64,000 nt of DNA from WLWS01 sp965243105. GTDB taxonomy: Bacteria; Pseudomonadota; Gammaproteobacteria; Eutrophobiales; Eutrophobiaceae. This document shows, in pieces, positions 8,372 to 17,600 of this stretch. The stretch spans positions 496,001-560,000 of the forward strand of contig CBDEUC010000003.1 of NCBI GenBank assembly GCA_965243105.1, read 5' to 3'. Numbering within the stretch: the stretch's first letter is position 1; each line of letters begins with the position of its first letter. A program made the translations under genes and the position numbers. The notes beneath the pieces are model-generated. The model saw nothing but the letters and a program-made list of their open reading frames with translations, had not been told where the DNA came from and made no database searches.

Positions 8372-8412
8372 TTGACGCAGGTCAAGATCATTTTCCAGCG
8401 CCGCAATAGTAT
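8372..8412 (+). promoter_or_regulatory. FNR/Dnr-type promoter of the MlaC-like/MMPL operon
   Basis: TTGACGCAGGTCAA (8372-8385) is a perfect 5+5 dyad fitting TTGA-N6-TCAA. TAGTAT at 8407-8412 is a fair -10, predicting a start near 8419-8420. The box centre then falls about 41 bases upstream, the classic class II activator position, with the box taking the place of a -35. Confidence 0.55.
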
Positions 8413-8444
8413 TGATAGTAACGAGGACAATTGAGGACATGGTT

Positions 8445-9056
8445 ATGAAACAGATCATGATACTGCTGCTGTGCCTGTTACTGGCGCCGCTCGCCCACAC
8501 GGCCACGGCGGATCCCGTCGCGCTTCGCAGTGAAGAAGGCACGATACGGGATACCACCAACACCGTACTGAAGCAGCTTGATGCCGAGCGCGACCGGTTG
8601 AAGTCAGACCCGGCCTATATCCAGGAGGTGGTGCGCGAACTCATCGTGCCACACTTTGATTTCGCGCTGATGTCGCAGCTGGTGATGGGGCGCTACTGGA
8701 CAAAATTTGATCTGAAGGAACAGCAGTGCTTTATCGCCGGCTTTCGCAACATGCTGGTGGAACGTTACGCCTATATCCTGCTGAGCTACGACCAGCACGA
8801 CATTCGCTACGATGCCCCCGAGGACATCGGCTCCCAGGGACTGCGCCTGGTCAGGCAGACCGTCAGCCGCGAGGGCGCGAAGCCCTTGCCGATTGAATAT
8901 GCCATGGAACGCATGGATAACGAGTGGAAAGTGGCAGACCTGATCATCGATGGTATCAGCCTGGTGCGCAGTCACCGCGGCATGTTCCAGAGCCGCGTCA
9001 TGGCACAGGGCCAGGATTTCTTCCTGGAGAGTTTCAGCGAATGCGCTGACCTGTAA
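8445..9056 (+). CDS. Ttg2D/MlaC-like phospholipid-binding protein
   Basis: The 203-residue precursor has a signal peptide (MKQI..., cleaved near ATADP) and a mature domain of the toluene-tolerance Ttg2/MlaC fold: IVPHFDFALMSQLVMGRYW, then FRNMLVERYAYILLSY, and the end-domain EWKVADLIIDGISLVRSHR are family hallmarks. Such proteins carry lipids across the periplasm. ATG 8445 is preferred over 8439 because GAGGAC then has about 7 bases of spacing. The MMPL/RND transporter that follows 33 bases later replaces the usual MlaFED partner; the same pairing is known for HpnM/HpnN in hopanoid loci. FNR-type box upstream. Confidence 0.85.
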   Translation: MKQIMILLLCLLLAPLAHTATADPVALRSEEGTIRDTTNTVLKQLDAERDRLKSDPAYIQEVVRELIVPHFDFALMSQLVMGRYWTKFDLKEQQCFIAGFRNMLVERYAYILLSYDQHDIRYDAPEDIGSQGLRLVRQTVSREGAKPLPIEYAMERMDNEWKVADLIIDGISLVRSHRGMFQSRVMAQGQDFFLESFSECADL

Positions 9057-9089
9057 AATACCGGGACCTTAAACTGCACCGGGGCCCGC

Positions 9090-11591
9090 GTGGTGAAAAC
9101 ACGTCTCCTGTTTCTTTACCAGTACCTGGTATACCAACAGCCCGTCGTCATGCTGCTACTACTGGCATTGCTGGCGCTGGCCAGTGCCTGGCAGGCGCGT
9201 TACTTCGAGCTGGATGCGTCCGGCGAGTCGCTGGTGCTGGAAAATGATCCGGACCTGAACTACTACCGCGAGGTACGCGAGCACTACGGCACCGATGAAT
9301 TCCTGGTGGTCACATACACGCCTCGCGATGAGCTGCTCAGCTTTGAATCCCTCGCGGGCCTGCAGCAATTAAGGGAAGCCTTCCTTAACATCGATAGTAT
9401 CGACAAGGTAAATTCCATCCTTGATGCGCCGGTGATTTACCAGTCAGGCATGCGTCTTTCTGAACTTGGCCAGGGATTGCAGTCACTCGGGGATGAAAAC
9501 ATCGACCGCGCACTGGCGCGGCGCGAGTTTGCCACCAATCCTTTTTACCGCGAGCTGCTGGTCAGCGCCGACGGCAGGACCACCGCGCTGCAGCTGATAT
9601 TCCGCTTTGATGAAAAACAGTATGCTCTGCTGGAAGAGCGGCGCCAGCTGGTGACCCTTGAAGAGGAACAGGGATTGAACCCGGAGCAGGCGCGGCAGCT
9701 TGAAGCACTGCGACTTGAAATCAAGGAGCACAACAGCGCCATGCTGGCATCACGCACTGCGGATATTGAGCGGGTGCGCGAGATCATGGACACGCAAAGA
9801 CACCGGGCACAAATGTACCTCGGCGGTATACCCATGATCACCAGCGACATGATTCGCTTCATTCGTCACGACCTGGTGACCTTTGGTATCGGCGTGCTGG
9901 TTTTCCTGCTGTGTATCCTTGCCTGGTTTTTTCGGCAGCTGCGCTGGGTCATGCTGCCGCTGTTATGCTGCCTGCTCACCGCGATTGGCATGCTGGGCTT
10001 CCTTGGCAGCGCCGGCTGGCGTATCACTGTGATTTCTTCCAACTTCATTTCCATCCTGCTCATCATCACGCTGTCTCTTTGCGTGCACATCATCGTGCGC
10101 TTTCGGGATCTGCAGCTGGAGAAACAGCAGGCCAGTCACATGGAAATTACGCGTGAGGCCATCGCTTCCATAGCACGACCCTGCTTCTACACCATACTCA
10201 CCACCATCGTCGCCTTTGCTTCCCTGGTGGTGAGCGGTATTCGCCCGGTCATCGACTTTGGCTGGATCATGATCATCGGCCTCAGCTTTGCCTTCGTCGT
10301 TTGCTTCACCCTCATCCCGGCTTCACTCAGCCTGGTGCGAGCGGCCAACATGCCACCCTCTCGAGACTTTACCCGTAGCTTTACCCTGTGGCTTGCAGGC
10401 ATGGTAAGACGCGCTCCCCTGCTGATTATTGTTGGCAGTATTCTTATCGCTCTCGGACTTGGCGCCGGCATGTCCCGGCTCAAGGTGGAAAACCGCTTTA
10501 TCGACAACTTTAAATCAAGTACCGAGATCTACCAGGGCATGACCGTTATTGATCAGCAGCTGGGTGGCACCACGCCACTGGAGATCATCATTGATGCGGA
10601 CAGCGCGTTCACCCTGCAGGATGAAGAAGAAGCAACAGAAGATGAGGAGTTTGATGCTTTTTTTCTTGATGATGACAGCGAAGACGTGGATCCCAGCTAC
10701 TGGCTCAACCCGACACAGATGGACATCATCCACCGCCTGCAGGCCTTTCTTGAAGAACAGTCGGTGGTGGGCAAGGTGCTCTCCATCGGTACCGTGGTGC
10801 GTATTGCCGAGCACCTGAACCAGGAACCGCTGGATGCCTTTGAGCTTGCGCTGATACACCGGCGTATTCCGGATGAAATCTCCGATGACCTTATAAAACC
10901 CTATCTCTCAGAGGACACTAACCAGGTGCGCTTCAGCGCCCGCGCCATTGAGTCGGATCATTCACTAAACAGGCAGGAGCTACTCGCCGCCATTAATGGC
11001 TTTATTGAAAACGACCTCGGTCTCGAATCCGGCCAGGCCCGCATCACCGGCATGCTGGTGCTTTACAACAACATGCTGCAAAGCCTGTTTCGTTCGCAGA
11101 TCCTCACCCTCGGCGCGGTGCTGCTGGCGGTGTTCCTGACTTTCTTTGTACTGTTTCGTCAGTTCAACCTGGCGCTGCTTGGCATCATCCCGAACATTTT
11201 CTCGGCTGTACTGATTCTTGGCATCATGGGCTGGCTGAGAATACCGCTGGACATGATGACCATTACCATTGCTTCCATCACCATCGGTATCGCGGTGGAT
11301 GACACCATCCATTACATTCATCGTCTCAAGCATGAATTTCCCCATCACGATGACTATGCCTCGCTGATCAGCCGCTGCCATGGCAGCATCGGCAAGGCCA
11401 TGTATTACACCTCGGTAGCCATCGTCTTTGGCTTTGGCATTCTCGTGATGTCGAACTTTATTCCCACCATCAACTTTGGACTCATGACAGGCGTGGCCAT
11501 GCTGGTGGCGCTGGCGGGCAACCTGCTGCTGTTACCGGCAATGGTGCTGGTGTTCAGGCCGAAGATTATCGCTGAACGCGATAGCGACTGA
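9090..11591 (+). CDS. RND/MMPL-family lipid transporter
   Basis: An 833-residue inner-membrane protein with two repeats, each of one leading helix, a large periplasmic loop and a bundle of about five helices (about residues 260-420 and 665-825), the layout of MMPL/HpnN/sterol-sensing-type transporters. DDTIHYIHRLK near residue 733 matches the conserved transmembrane region used for proton relay in this family. Between residues about 510 and 530 there is a strongly acidic insert (EEEATEDEEF...DDDSED). Starts at one of two adjacent GTG codons. With the upstream MlaC-like protein it probably moves lipids between membranes; no hopanoid genes are nearby, so the cargo is unknown. Confidence 0.88.
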   Translation: MVKTRLLFLYQYLVYQQPVVMLLLLALLALASAWQARYFELDASGESLVLENDPDLNYYREVREHYGTDEFLVVTYTPRDELLSFESLAGLQQLREAFLNIDSIDKVNSILDAPVIYQSGMRLSELGQGLQSLGDENIDRALARREFATNPFYRELLVSADGRTTALQLIFRFDEKQYALLEERRQLVTLEEEQGLNPEQARQLEALRLEIKEHNSAMLASRTADIERVREIMDTQRHRAQMYLGGIPMITSDMIRFIRHDLVTFGIGVLVFLLCILAWFFRQLRWVMLPLLCCLLTAIGMLGFLGSAGWRITVISSNFISILLIITLSLCVHIIVRFRDLQLEKQQASHMEITREAIASIARPCFYTILTTIVAFASLVVSGIRPVIDFGWIMIIGLSFAFVVCFTLIPASLSLVRAANMPPSRDFTRSFTLWLAGMVRRAPLLIIVGSILIALGLGAGMSRLKVENRFIDNFKSSTEIYQGMTVIDQQLGGTTPLEIIIDADSAFTLQDEEEATEDEEFDAFFLDDDSEDVDPSYWLNPTQMDIIHRLQAFLEEQSVVGKVLSIGTVVRIAEHLNQEPLDAFELALIHRRIPDEISDDLIKPYLSEDTNQVRFSARAIESDHSLNRQELLAAINGFIENDLGLESGQARITGMLVLYNNMLQSLFRSQILTLGAVLLAVFLTFFVLFRQFNLALLGIIPNIFSAVLILGIMGWLRIPLDMMTITIASITIGIAVDDTIHYIHRLKHEFPHHDDYASLISRCHGSIGKAMYYTSVAIVFGFGILVMSNFIPTINFGLMTGVAMLVALAGNLLLLPAMVLVFRPKIIAERDSD

Positions 11592-11598
11592 TCGTTCT

Positions 11599-12603
11599 TT
11601 ACTTCACCGGGATATAGAGAGAGGTCATCAGTTCGTTGCTGTGGGTCACCGTGTTGGGATCGTTTTCATACACTTCGAACGACGAGCGACTCTTGTCTTC
11701 CTTTAGCTTGCACATCTGCATGTGACCCATGGCCTCGTGCCAGGCAATATCCATGAAGTCGTAGCTGCCTCTCAAGGTGGTTTTAAAATACTTGCCGCCA
11801 CCGCCAAGGGTCTTGCTGTCATACTCACCCGCATCGCTGCCCTCTGCCACGGGCAGTGACATGTCGATTGAGAACACCATCTTCTTTAAATCTGCCTTGT
11901 GGTAAGCAGTAAACGGCGGCGCGGTAATTTCGAGGTTTTTATCCATGGCATGCTGCATCAGCGCCGGGTAGGTTTCCTTTAATACCCCGACCATGTCATC
12001 AAGGTGGCCTTCAAAAGGGCGGCAGATGACGTGCTTTGCGGGAAACTCCTTGTCTTCTTCAAAACCGATCACCGGGTGTTCAGAGTTTGCATCCATGAGT
12101 CCGGCCAGCCTGGCAAGACCAAAATCGTAGTCCTTGCTGATGAGCTTGATGATGTTGGGGATCATAAAGCGAAACAGGAAAGGCATTTCGCCATGCATGA
12201 CCCAGGTCACCGCCGTACCGCCATCTTTTTCTTCAAACTCAAAAGCAATATCTGCCTGTGATTTAAAGGGACGGTAAAACTCCAGCTTCTGATCCATGCG
12301 CCTCGGTGCATCAAACTTCTCGTGCATCATCTTGCCGGCACCGATGAACTGCCCGTCCCAGGTGTACCAGCCATCGATATCATTGGAGTTGTCGCTGTAT
12401 TCCAGCTTGCAGGTGGGTTCGTGGATCAGCCATGGGCTCCAGTCCACCCAGGTGTTGAAATCCCTGACCTTGTCAAAGGCGGTCTGAGGATCGGTATTGA
12501 TGACGCGGCTGCGACGAATTTCATAGCTCCCCGGCAGGGTGGAGAGATAAACCAGTGCGCCGACAACAAGCAGGGCAATAATAACCAGGATAGTACTCAG
12601 CAT
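11599..12603 (-). CDS. Membrane-anchored SRPBCC (START-like) protein with GyrI-like end domain
   Basis: The 334 residues contain an N-terminal membrane helix (about 3-20), a polyketide cyclase/SRPBCC lipid-binding fold (about 28-170, with FNTWVDWSPWL and a VTWVMHGEMPFLFRF end helix) and a C-terminal GyrI/AraC-effector-like domain (about 185-334). Both domains bind small hydrophobic ligands. It is a lone minus-strand gene convergent with the MMPL transporter, with 7 bases between stops, and divergent from the heme protein gene. The ligand is not predictable. Confidence 0.8.
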   Translation of the reverse strand: MLSTILVIIALLVVGALVYLSTLPGSYEIRRSRVINTDPQTAFDKVRDFNTWVDWSPWLIHEPTCKLEYSDNSNDIDGWYTWDGQFIGAGKMMHEKFDAPRRMDQKLEFYRPFKSQADIAFEFEEKDGGTAVTWVMHGEMPFLFRFMIPNIIKLISKDYDFGLARLAGLMDANSEHPVIGFEEDKEFPAKHVICRPFEGHLDDMVGVLKETYPALMQHAMDKNLEITAPPFTAYHKADLKKMVFSIDMSLPVAEGSDAGEYDSKTLGGGGKYFKTTLRGSYDFMDIAWHEAMGHMQMCKLKEDKSRSSFEVYENDPNTVTHSNELMTSLYIPVK

Positions 12604-12694
12604 GGCGGGTCCTCACGTGTCCTTGTTTGAGAATATTCTAAGCCGAATCATGAGCACTGTCGCCCACTGTGCACATCCCCTATACTCCCGTGTC

Positions 12695-13249
12695 ATGAAA
12701 CGCGCCTGTTTACTCTGCCTGCTGCTGGTACTTTCCCTCGCGACGAGGGCTGAAGATATGTATGCCGATGAAGCCCGACAGCTGGTGAAACGATTTGCGG
12801 CTGAGCTCAAGGGTCGCCTCGTGGCGGGTATGAAAGCCGGTGGCCCGGTAAATGCCATCGGCGTTTGCAACACCGAGGCACCGGGCATCGCCTCGAAGAT
12901 ATCCAGCGAATCAGGCTGGCGCGTGGCACGCACTTCTTTAAAACTGCGTAACCCCGACAATGAGCCCGATGCCTGGGAACAGAAAGTGCTTGAGCAGTTT
13001 GAAGCCGAGCGCCTGGCCGGTGAGGATCCAAAAACGCTGGAACACAGCGAGACCGTGACTCAAAACGGCAAAAGCACCTACCGCTACATGAAGGCCATCC
13101 CCACCGGAGAGGTTTGCCTGGCCTGCCACGGCAGCCACCTTGCTGAAGACACCGGCAACAAGCTTGCCGAACTCTACCCCAAGGACAGGGCCACGGGCTT
13201 TAGCGTGGGCGAGCTACGCGGCGCCTTTAGCCTGGAAAAAGATCTCTAG
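12695..13249 (+). CDS. Periplasmic heme protein of the DUF3365 family
   Basis: A 184-residue precursor with signal peptide MKRACLLCLLLVLSLATRA and a DUF3365/Tll0287-like sensor fold, usually found as a heme-binding sensory or redox domain. The heme c attachment motif is CLACH (Cys141, Cys144, His145), and the family-specific VNAIGVCNTEAP and RNPDNEPDAWE segments are present. The C-terminal GELRGAFSL is also typical. ATG 12695 is chosen because it starts the signal peptide directly. It is followed after 5 bases by a thioredoxin-like gene, suggesting a two-gene redox unit. Confidence 0.85.
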   Translation: MKRACLLCLLLVLSLATRAEDMYADEARQLVKRFAAELKGRLVAGMKAGGPVNAIGVCNTEAPGIASKISSESGWRVARTSLKLRNPDNEPDAWEQKVLEQFEAERLAGEDPKTLEHSETVTQNGKSTYRYMKAIPTGEVCLACHGSHLAEDTGNKLAELYPKDRATGFSVGELRGAFSLEKDL

Positions 13250-13254
13250 ACCCC

Positions 13255-13869
13255 ATGCAATCAGCCGCAAGGCAAAGGGGAAAAATGACCTGGGTGCTGC
13301 ACGTGTTGCTGGCGCTGGGGGCACTGTGGCTACTCGATAACTATAAAACATTCCTTGGCCCCGAGGTGGCCGAGCCACCGCAGCCCCTCGCCGGCGTCAC
13401 TCGCAGCCCCGGCTCAACGGGCATCAGGATCTACGAGTTCCAGCAGCTGCTGGATGCGAGAATGCCACTTTCCGGCCTCGCCAAAAGCGGCTATTACACG
13501 GTTGTCGAGGTGTACCTGGATAGCTGCAGCATTTGCAGGAAACTGGAAACCGGGTTCAAGCCACTGCTGGCAAAACGCAAGGACACCTACATTCGCCGCG
13601 TGCACTTTCCTGAAGATGGCATCAAGTTTTCTTTCTCTGGCACCTCGCAGGAAGAAGTGCAGCGACAGGCCGATGAAGCCAACGCCATGATGAAATCCTA
13701 CAGGGTCTGCGGCACGCCCCACGTGGTGGTGTTTGACCCCAGTGGACAGGTGATGGCGACGGACGCCTGCGGTGAACGAAACAATGGCACACGCTTCCTG
13801 CAAAATTGGATCAACACGGAAACCGGCTTACTCAGCGCGGCGCTTGGAACGGCTACTTCAATTTTCTAA
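13255..13869 (+). CDS. Membrane-anchored thioredoxin-like protein
   Basis: 204 residues with a signal-anchor helix at about 12-28 and a thioredoxin fold facing the periplasm: active-site CSIC (Cys91, Cys94) after a beta strand VVEVYL, and a cis-proline loop CGTPHVVVF near residue 155, which together mark the DsbD-gamma/thioredoxin group. Two additional cysteines (in RVCGTP and DACGE) could form a second pair. The gene starts 5 bases after the heme protein gene, so the likely job is redox handling of that protein or of cytochrome thiols. The exact substrate is unknown. Confidence 0.75.
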   Translation: MQSAARQRGKMTWVLHVLLALGALWLLDNYKTFLGPEVAEPPQPLAGVTRSPGSTGIRIYEFQQLLDARMPLSGLAKSGYYTVVEVYLDSCSICRKLETGFKPLLAKRKDTYIRRVHFPEDGIKFSFSGTSQEEVQRQADEANAMMKSYRVCGTPHVVVFDPSGQVMATDACGERNNGTRFLQNWINTETGLLSAALGTATSIF

Positions 13870-13886
13870 AATCTTTAGAAAGGTAA

Positions 13887-14099
13887 TCACGCAGCGACTT
13901 CGACTAGCTCTATGCTTGATGCTGGTTCTGGAATGGCTTCTCCGTCTTCCCTGAGTGTTTGAATATGAAATTCGATTGCTTCATGGATGAGCTGTAAAAC
14001 CTCTTCGCGCGAATCTCCGGCTGCAACGCAGCCCGGGAGATCTGGCACATACGCACCGTAACTGGATTCGCCTTTCTCAATGACTACGGCATATTTCAT
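13887..14099 (-). CDS. hicB: HicB-family antitoxin
   Basis: 70 residues with the HicB partial RNase H fold: MKYAVVIEKGESSYGAYVPDLPG, the glycine-rich GCVAAGDS and a long helix EEVLQLIHEAIEFHIQ. In type II HicAB modules this protein binds and blocks the HicA mRNA interferase and represses the operon. The C-terminal DNA-binding tail of long HicB forms is absent, as in many short forms. Immediately upstream, only the last codons of hicA remain, so this is an orphan antitoxin. Its RNase-H-like fold alone has no known toxicity. Confidence 0.88.
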   Translation of the reverse strand: MKYAVVIEKGESSYGAYVPDLPGCVAAGDSREEVLQLIHEAIEFHIQTLREDGEAIPEPASSIELVEVAA

Positions 14100-14109
14100 G
14101 ATTCATTCC

Positions 14110-14163
14110 TCATTTCTTCAATCCAGATTGTTTAAGTATGGCATTTAAAGTGCCATTTGGCAC
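14110..14163 (-). pseudogene. Remnant of hicA toxin gene (C-terminal stub)
   Basis: In the frame ending with TGA at 14110-14112, 10 bases before the hicB start, the codons read VPNGTLNAILKQSGLKK. This matches the conserved end of HicA toxins (GTLxxILKQAGL) and the usual hicA-hicB spacing. The toxin's double-stranded-RNA-binding-like body with its catalytic His is gone: upstream sequence instead encodes a GIY-YIG protein whose stop lies right at the stub. The frame can be opened from an ATG at 14196 but the extra codons are unrelated to HicA. Confidence 0.7.
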
Positions 14164-14164
14164 T

Positions 14165-14494
14165 TCAACACCCGACCCGTACTTTTTCGTTTCCATTCTT
14201 GTTGCAGACATCCTCGTACAAATCCCGCCAGTCCGGGTTCAGTGACTCAATCAGCTTGAGCACCCAGAGGCGGTTCCAGTGCCTCAGCTCGCGATCCCTG
14301 TCGGCGGCATCCAGCTCGTTGTCATGAAACTCAAACCACACCAGTCGAAACACGTCGCACCGGCGACGCATACCGACTACCGGGTGCTTGCGAAAAGATT
14401 CAATGCTCGACAGCAAATCCGAGGTCACGCCAAAAAACAGCGTGCCCCTTGGCCGGCTGGCGAGGATGTAAGTGCATGATCGTGTGGGCGTCAT
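14165..14494 (-). CDS. GIY-YIG domain protein, degenerate
   Basis: A 109-residue member of the small stand-alone GIY-YIG (UPF0213/YhbQ-like) group: TYILAS...TLFFGVTSDL replaces the GIY and YIG strands, and the C-terminal RHWNRLWVLKLIESLNPDWRDLY matches the family end. The conserved arginine-rich helix after the first strands (normally DLxRRVxEHK) reads SDLLSSIESFRKH, so catalytic capacity is doubtful. ATG 14494 is chosen because AAGGAGG lies 6 bases before it. The last residues (NGNEKVRVGC) are encoded by junction sequence next to the hicA stub, suggesting a rearrangement at this point. Confidence 0.7.
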   Translation of the reverse strand: MTPTRSCTYILASRPRGTLFFGVTSDLLSSIESFRKHPVVGMRRRCDVFRLVWFEFHDNELDAADRDRELRHWNRLWVLKLIESLNPDWRDLYEDVCNKNGNEKVRVGC

Positions 14495-14661
14495 CCCTGG
14501 CCTCCTTTTCCCGTTCATCCATGAACTCAAGTAACCCTTTTTAGCTGAGCCCACGTTAACAGTAAGCAGGCGCGCAAGATGTGACCATGCTCACCCTGGC
14601 GCCACTTGGGATGCGTGAATAAAGCGACTACACTGTGATCAAACAAGAAAGGGGAAGCAAA

Positions 14662-17600
14662 ATGGAACGATGGATTGCCTTTGTCCTGGCCTTTTTCCTG
14701 GCCATGGGTCTGAGCCCGGCCAGCAGCGCACAAACCGCACCACCCCAGGAGCTCAACAAGTGGAAAGGCTGGGTGCTGGAGAAACACCCGGATATCGACT
14801 GCCCCCGTCTCAGCGCCCAGGCCAACAAGCGCCGCTGTGCCTGGCCCGGTAATCTCACTATCGAGGTGGACGCCAGTGGCGCACGCTTCTCCCAGTCCTG
14901 GGAAATCTACGGCGAGAGCTGGATAAAGCTTCCCGGCAACCAGCAGCACTGGCCATCAGAGGTAAAACTCAACGGCGCCAACGCCGCCGTGCTTGAACAG
15001 AAAAACCTGCCCGTATTAAGACTCGCCCCCGGCAGCCACAGCATCAGCGGTGAAATCAGCTGGGGGGAACGCCCGCAGTACCTGCAAATCCCGAGAGACA
15101 CCGCGCTGATTAATGTCAGCGTCAACGGCGAGCAGCAGGCCTGGCCCAACATCGATAACAACGGCCGTCTCTGGTTCAAGCGTCAAAGCACGCAGGTGGC
15201 CGACGCCGGCAAGGGTGACAGCGTGCGCGTGGAAGTATTTCGTCGCGTGAATGATGGCGTGCCCATTACCATGCGCAGCATCCTGCGCATGGTGGTCTCC
15301 GGTAAACCACGTGAAGTGGTGCTCGGACGCCTCTTACTGGATGGCAGCGAAGAGACCTTGTTTGAATCCCCCTTGCCCGCGCGCATCGAGGAAGACGGCA
15401 GCCTACGTATACAGGTACGCGCCGGCACCTGGCAGGTAAAAATGAATTCCCGTTTTACCAGCAATGTCGCCACGCTGAACATGCAGACCGACAGCGAGGA
15501 ATGGCCGGCACAGGAGATCTGGTCCTTTGCTTCTGATCCCAACACCCGCGGCGTGAAAATCAACGGCGTGCAGGCGCTGGATCCGGCCCAGCTCGACATG
15601 CCGGAGAACTGGAACAACATTCCCACCTACCTGGTTGAACGAAGCAGCGACTTTATTATCGAGGAACAATACCGCGGCGACATCAACCCCAGCGCCAACC
15701 AGATCAACGCCAACCGCGTAGTGTGGCTCGACTTTGACGGTAGTGGCGCTACTGTAAAAGATAACCTCAGCGGCACCATGAACCAGGGCTGGCGCCTGTC
15801 CACGCAGTCTTTGCTCAACCTTGGCCGCGTCAGCGTCAATGGCCAGCCGCAGCTGGTGACGAAAATGGAAGGCGATGACAGCGGCGGTATTGAGATCCGC
15901 CAGCAGCATCTCAACGTGGAAGCCATCTCGCGCCTTCAAGACCGCGGCGATCTGAGCGCCGCTGGCTGGCAGCACGACCTTGATTCATTAAAGATGACGC
16001 TCAACCTGCCACCGGGCTGGCAGCTCTGGCACGCATCAGGCGCAGATACCATCAATCACAGCTGGCTGAGCCGCTGGGATCTCTGGGATCTTTTTCTTTG
16101 CCTGTTGATAGTCGGCGCCACCTTTAAATTACTCGGCATGCCCTGGGCGGTACTGGCCACCCTCACCCTTGCTCTCACCTACCATGAGAACAATGCGCCG
16201 GTGGCCACCTGGGTGATGCTGATTATCATCCTGCCTTTACTTAAAGTACTTCCCGCCGGTGCCCTGCGTAACATGACCCAGCGACTGGGCTACCTGATGA
16301 TGCTCACCCTTATCATCATCAGCCTGCTCTTTGCCGTGCAGCAGGTACGACGCGGCTTATACCCGCAGCTTGAAATGCAGCGCGTGATCAACGCCAAGGG
16401 CGGCGGCTATGGCCGCGGCCTCGCCAGCAACCAGCCCCTGGAAGAAGTGGTGGTGACGGCACAAAAAGCTTCAGGAGACGAAGTCGTCATGTACGACGCG
16501 GCCGACATGGTTGCAGAAGACGCTCTCGTCGAGGCCGAAGGGCGGGTACTCTTAAAACAGGCTTCACCCGCAAGCGTGGGCATGGCGCGCCAGGAAAAAT
16601 TCAAGCGCTACCAGCCCAGTGCCAATACCCAGACCGGCCCCAACCAACCCACATGGCGCTGGCACACGGTAAGACTTAACTGGTCCGGCCCGGTTACTGC
16701 CGATGCACCGCTACAGCTTTACCTCTCCCCTCCCTGGCTAAGCCGCCTGCTGTGGTTTGCCCAGGTGGGCATGGTGGGCCTGCTGGTGTTTGGCTTTGCC
16801 CGTCTCCTGCTACAGCTCGCGAATAAGAAAGATGATGGCAATGACGATAAGACGGACGACACTCCACCGGGTGCGACACCTGCTGCGGCAACAGCAGTGC
16901 TGCTTGCAGCCATCATTGGCCATAGCCCAACCGCGGTGGAGGCTGCCGATGCTTTTCCACCTGAGCACTTATTAAAGGAATGGGAAGAACGCCTGTTAAA
17001 GGAACCAAAGTGCGCACCCCACTGCCTCGCCATCAACGGCGCACAAGTCAATCTACGTGATAACACCCTGCACATACGCATGCGCGTGGGCACCGGCACA
17101 CGGCTGGGTGTTCCCCTGCCCATGGACAAGACCTGGCAGGTGCAGAGCGTTTCAGTCAACGGCGATGAGAGCGACAGCCTGGCAAAAGACGGGGGCCGAC
17201 TCTGGCTCACCCTGGGCCAGGGTAACTTTGATATTCATATTCAAGGCAAGGTCAGCGGCGATAGCGTTAACGTCACCTTTCCCCTCATGCCCCACAACGT
17301 CAGCGTCAATGCCGGTGACTGGGAAGTGTTTGGCCTGCAGGACAACCGCGTGCCTTCCCGCTCCCTGCAGTTACAGAAGCGGGAAAAAGAAGTAACACAG
17401 GATGCCCTGCTTCCCGATCCCGTCTCTCCCTACGTCAAGGTGCAGCGGGAGATTGCGATGGATCTGGACTGGCACATCTTTACCCTGGTCAGCCGCCGTG
17501 CACCGCGCCAGGGGGGCATGTCCATCAAGATCCCACTACTTGAAGGCGAGAAAGTGCTGGATGAAAACCTGCAGGTGATCGAGGAAGACGGCAAGCGCTA

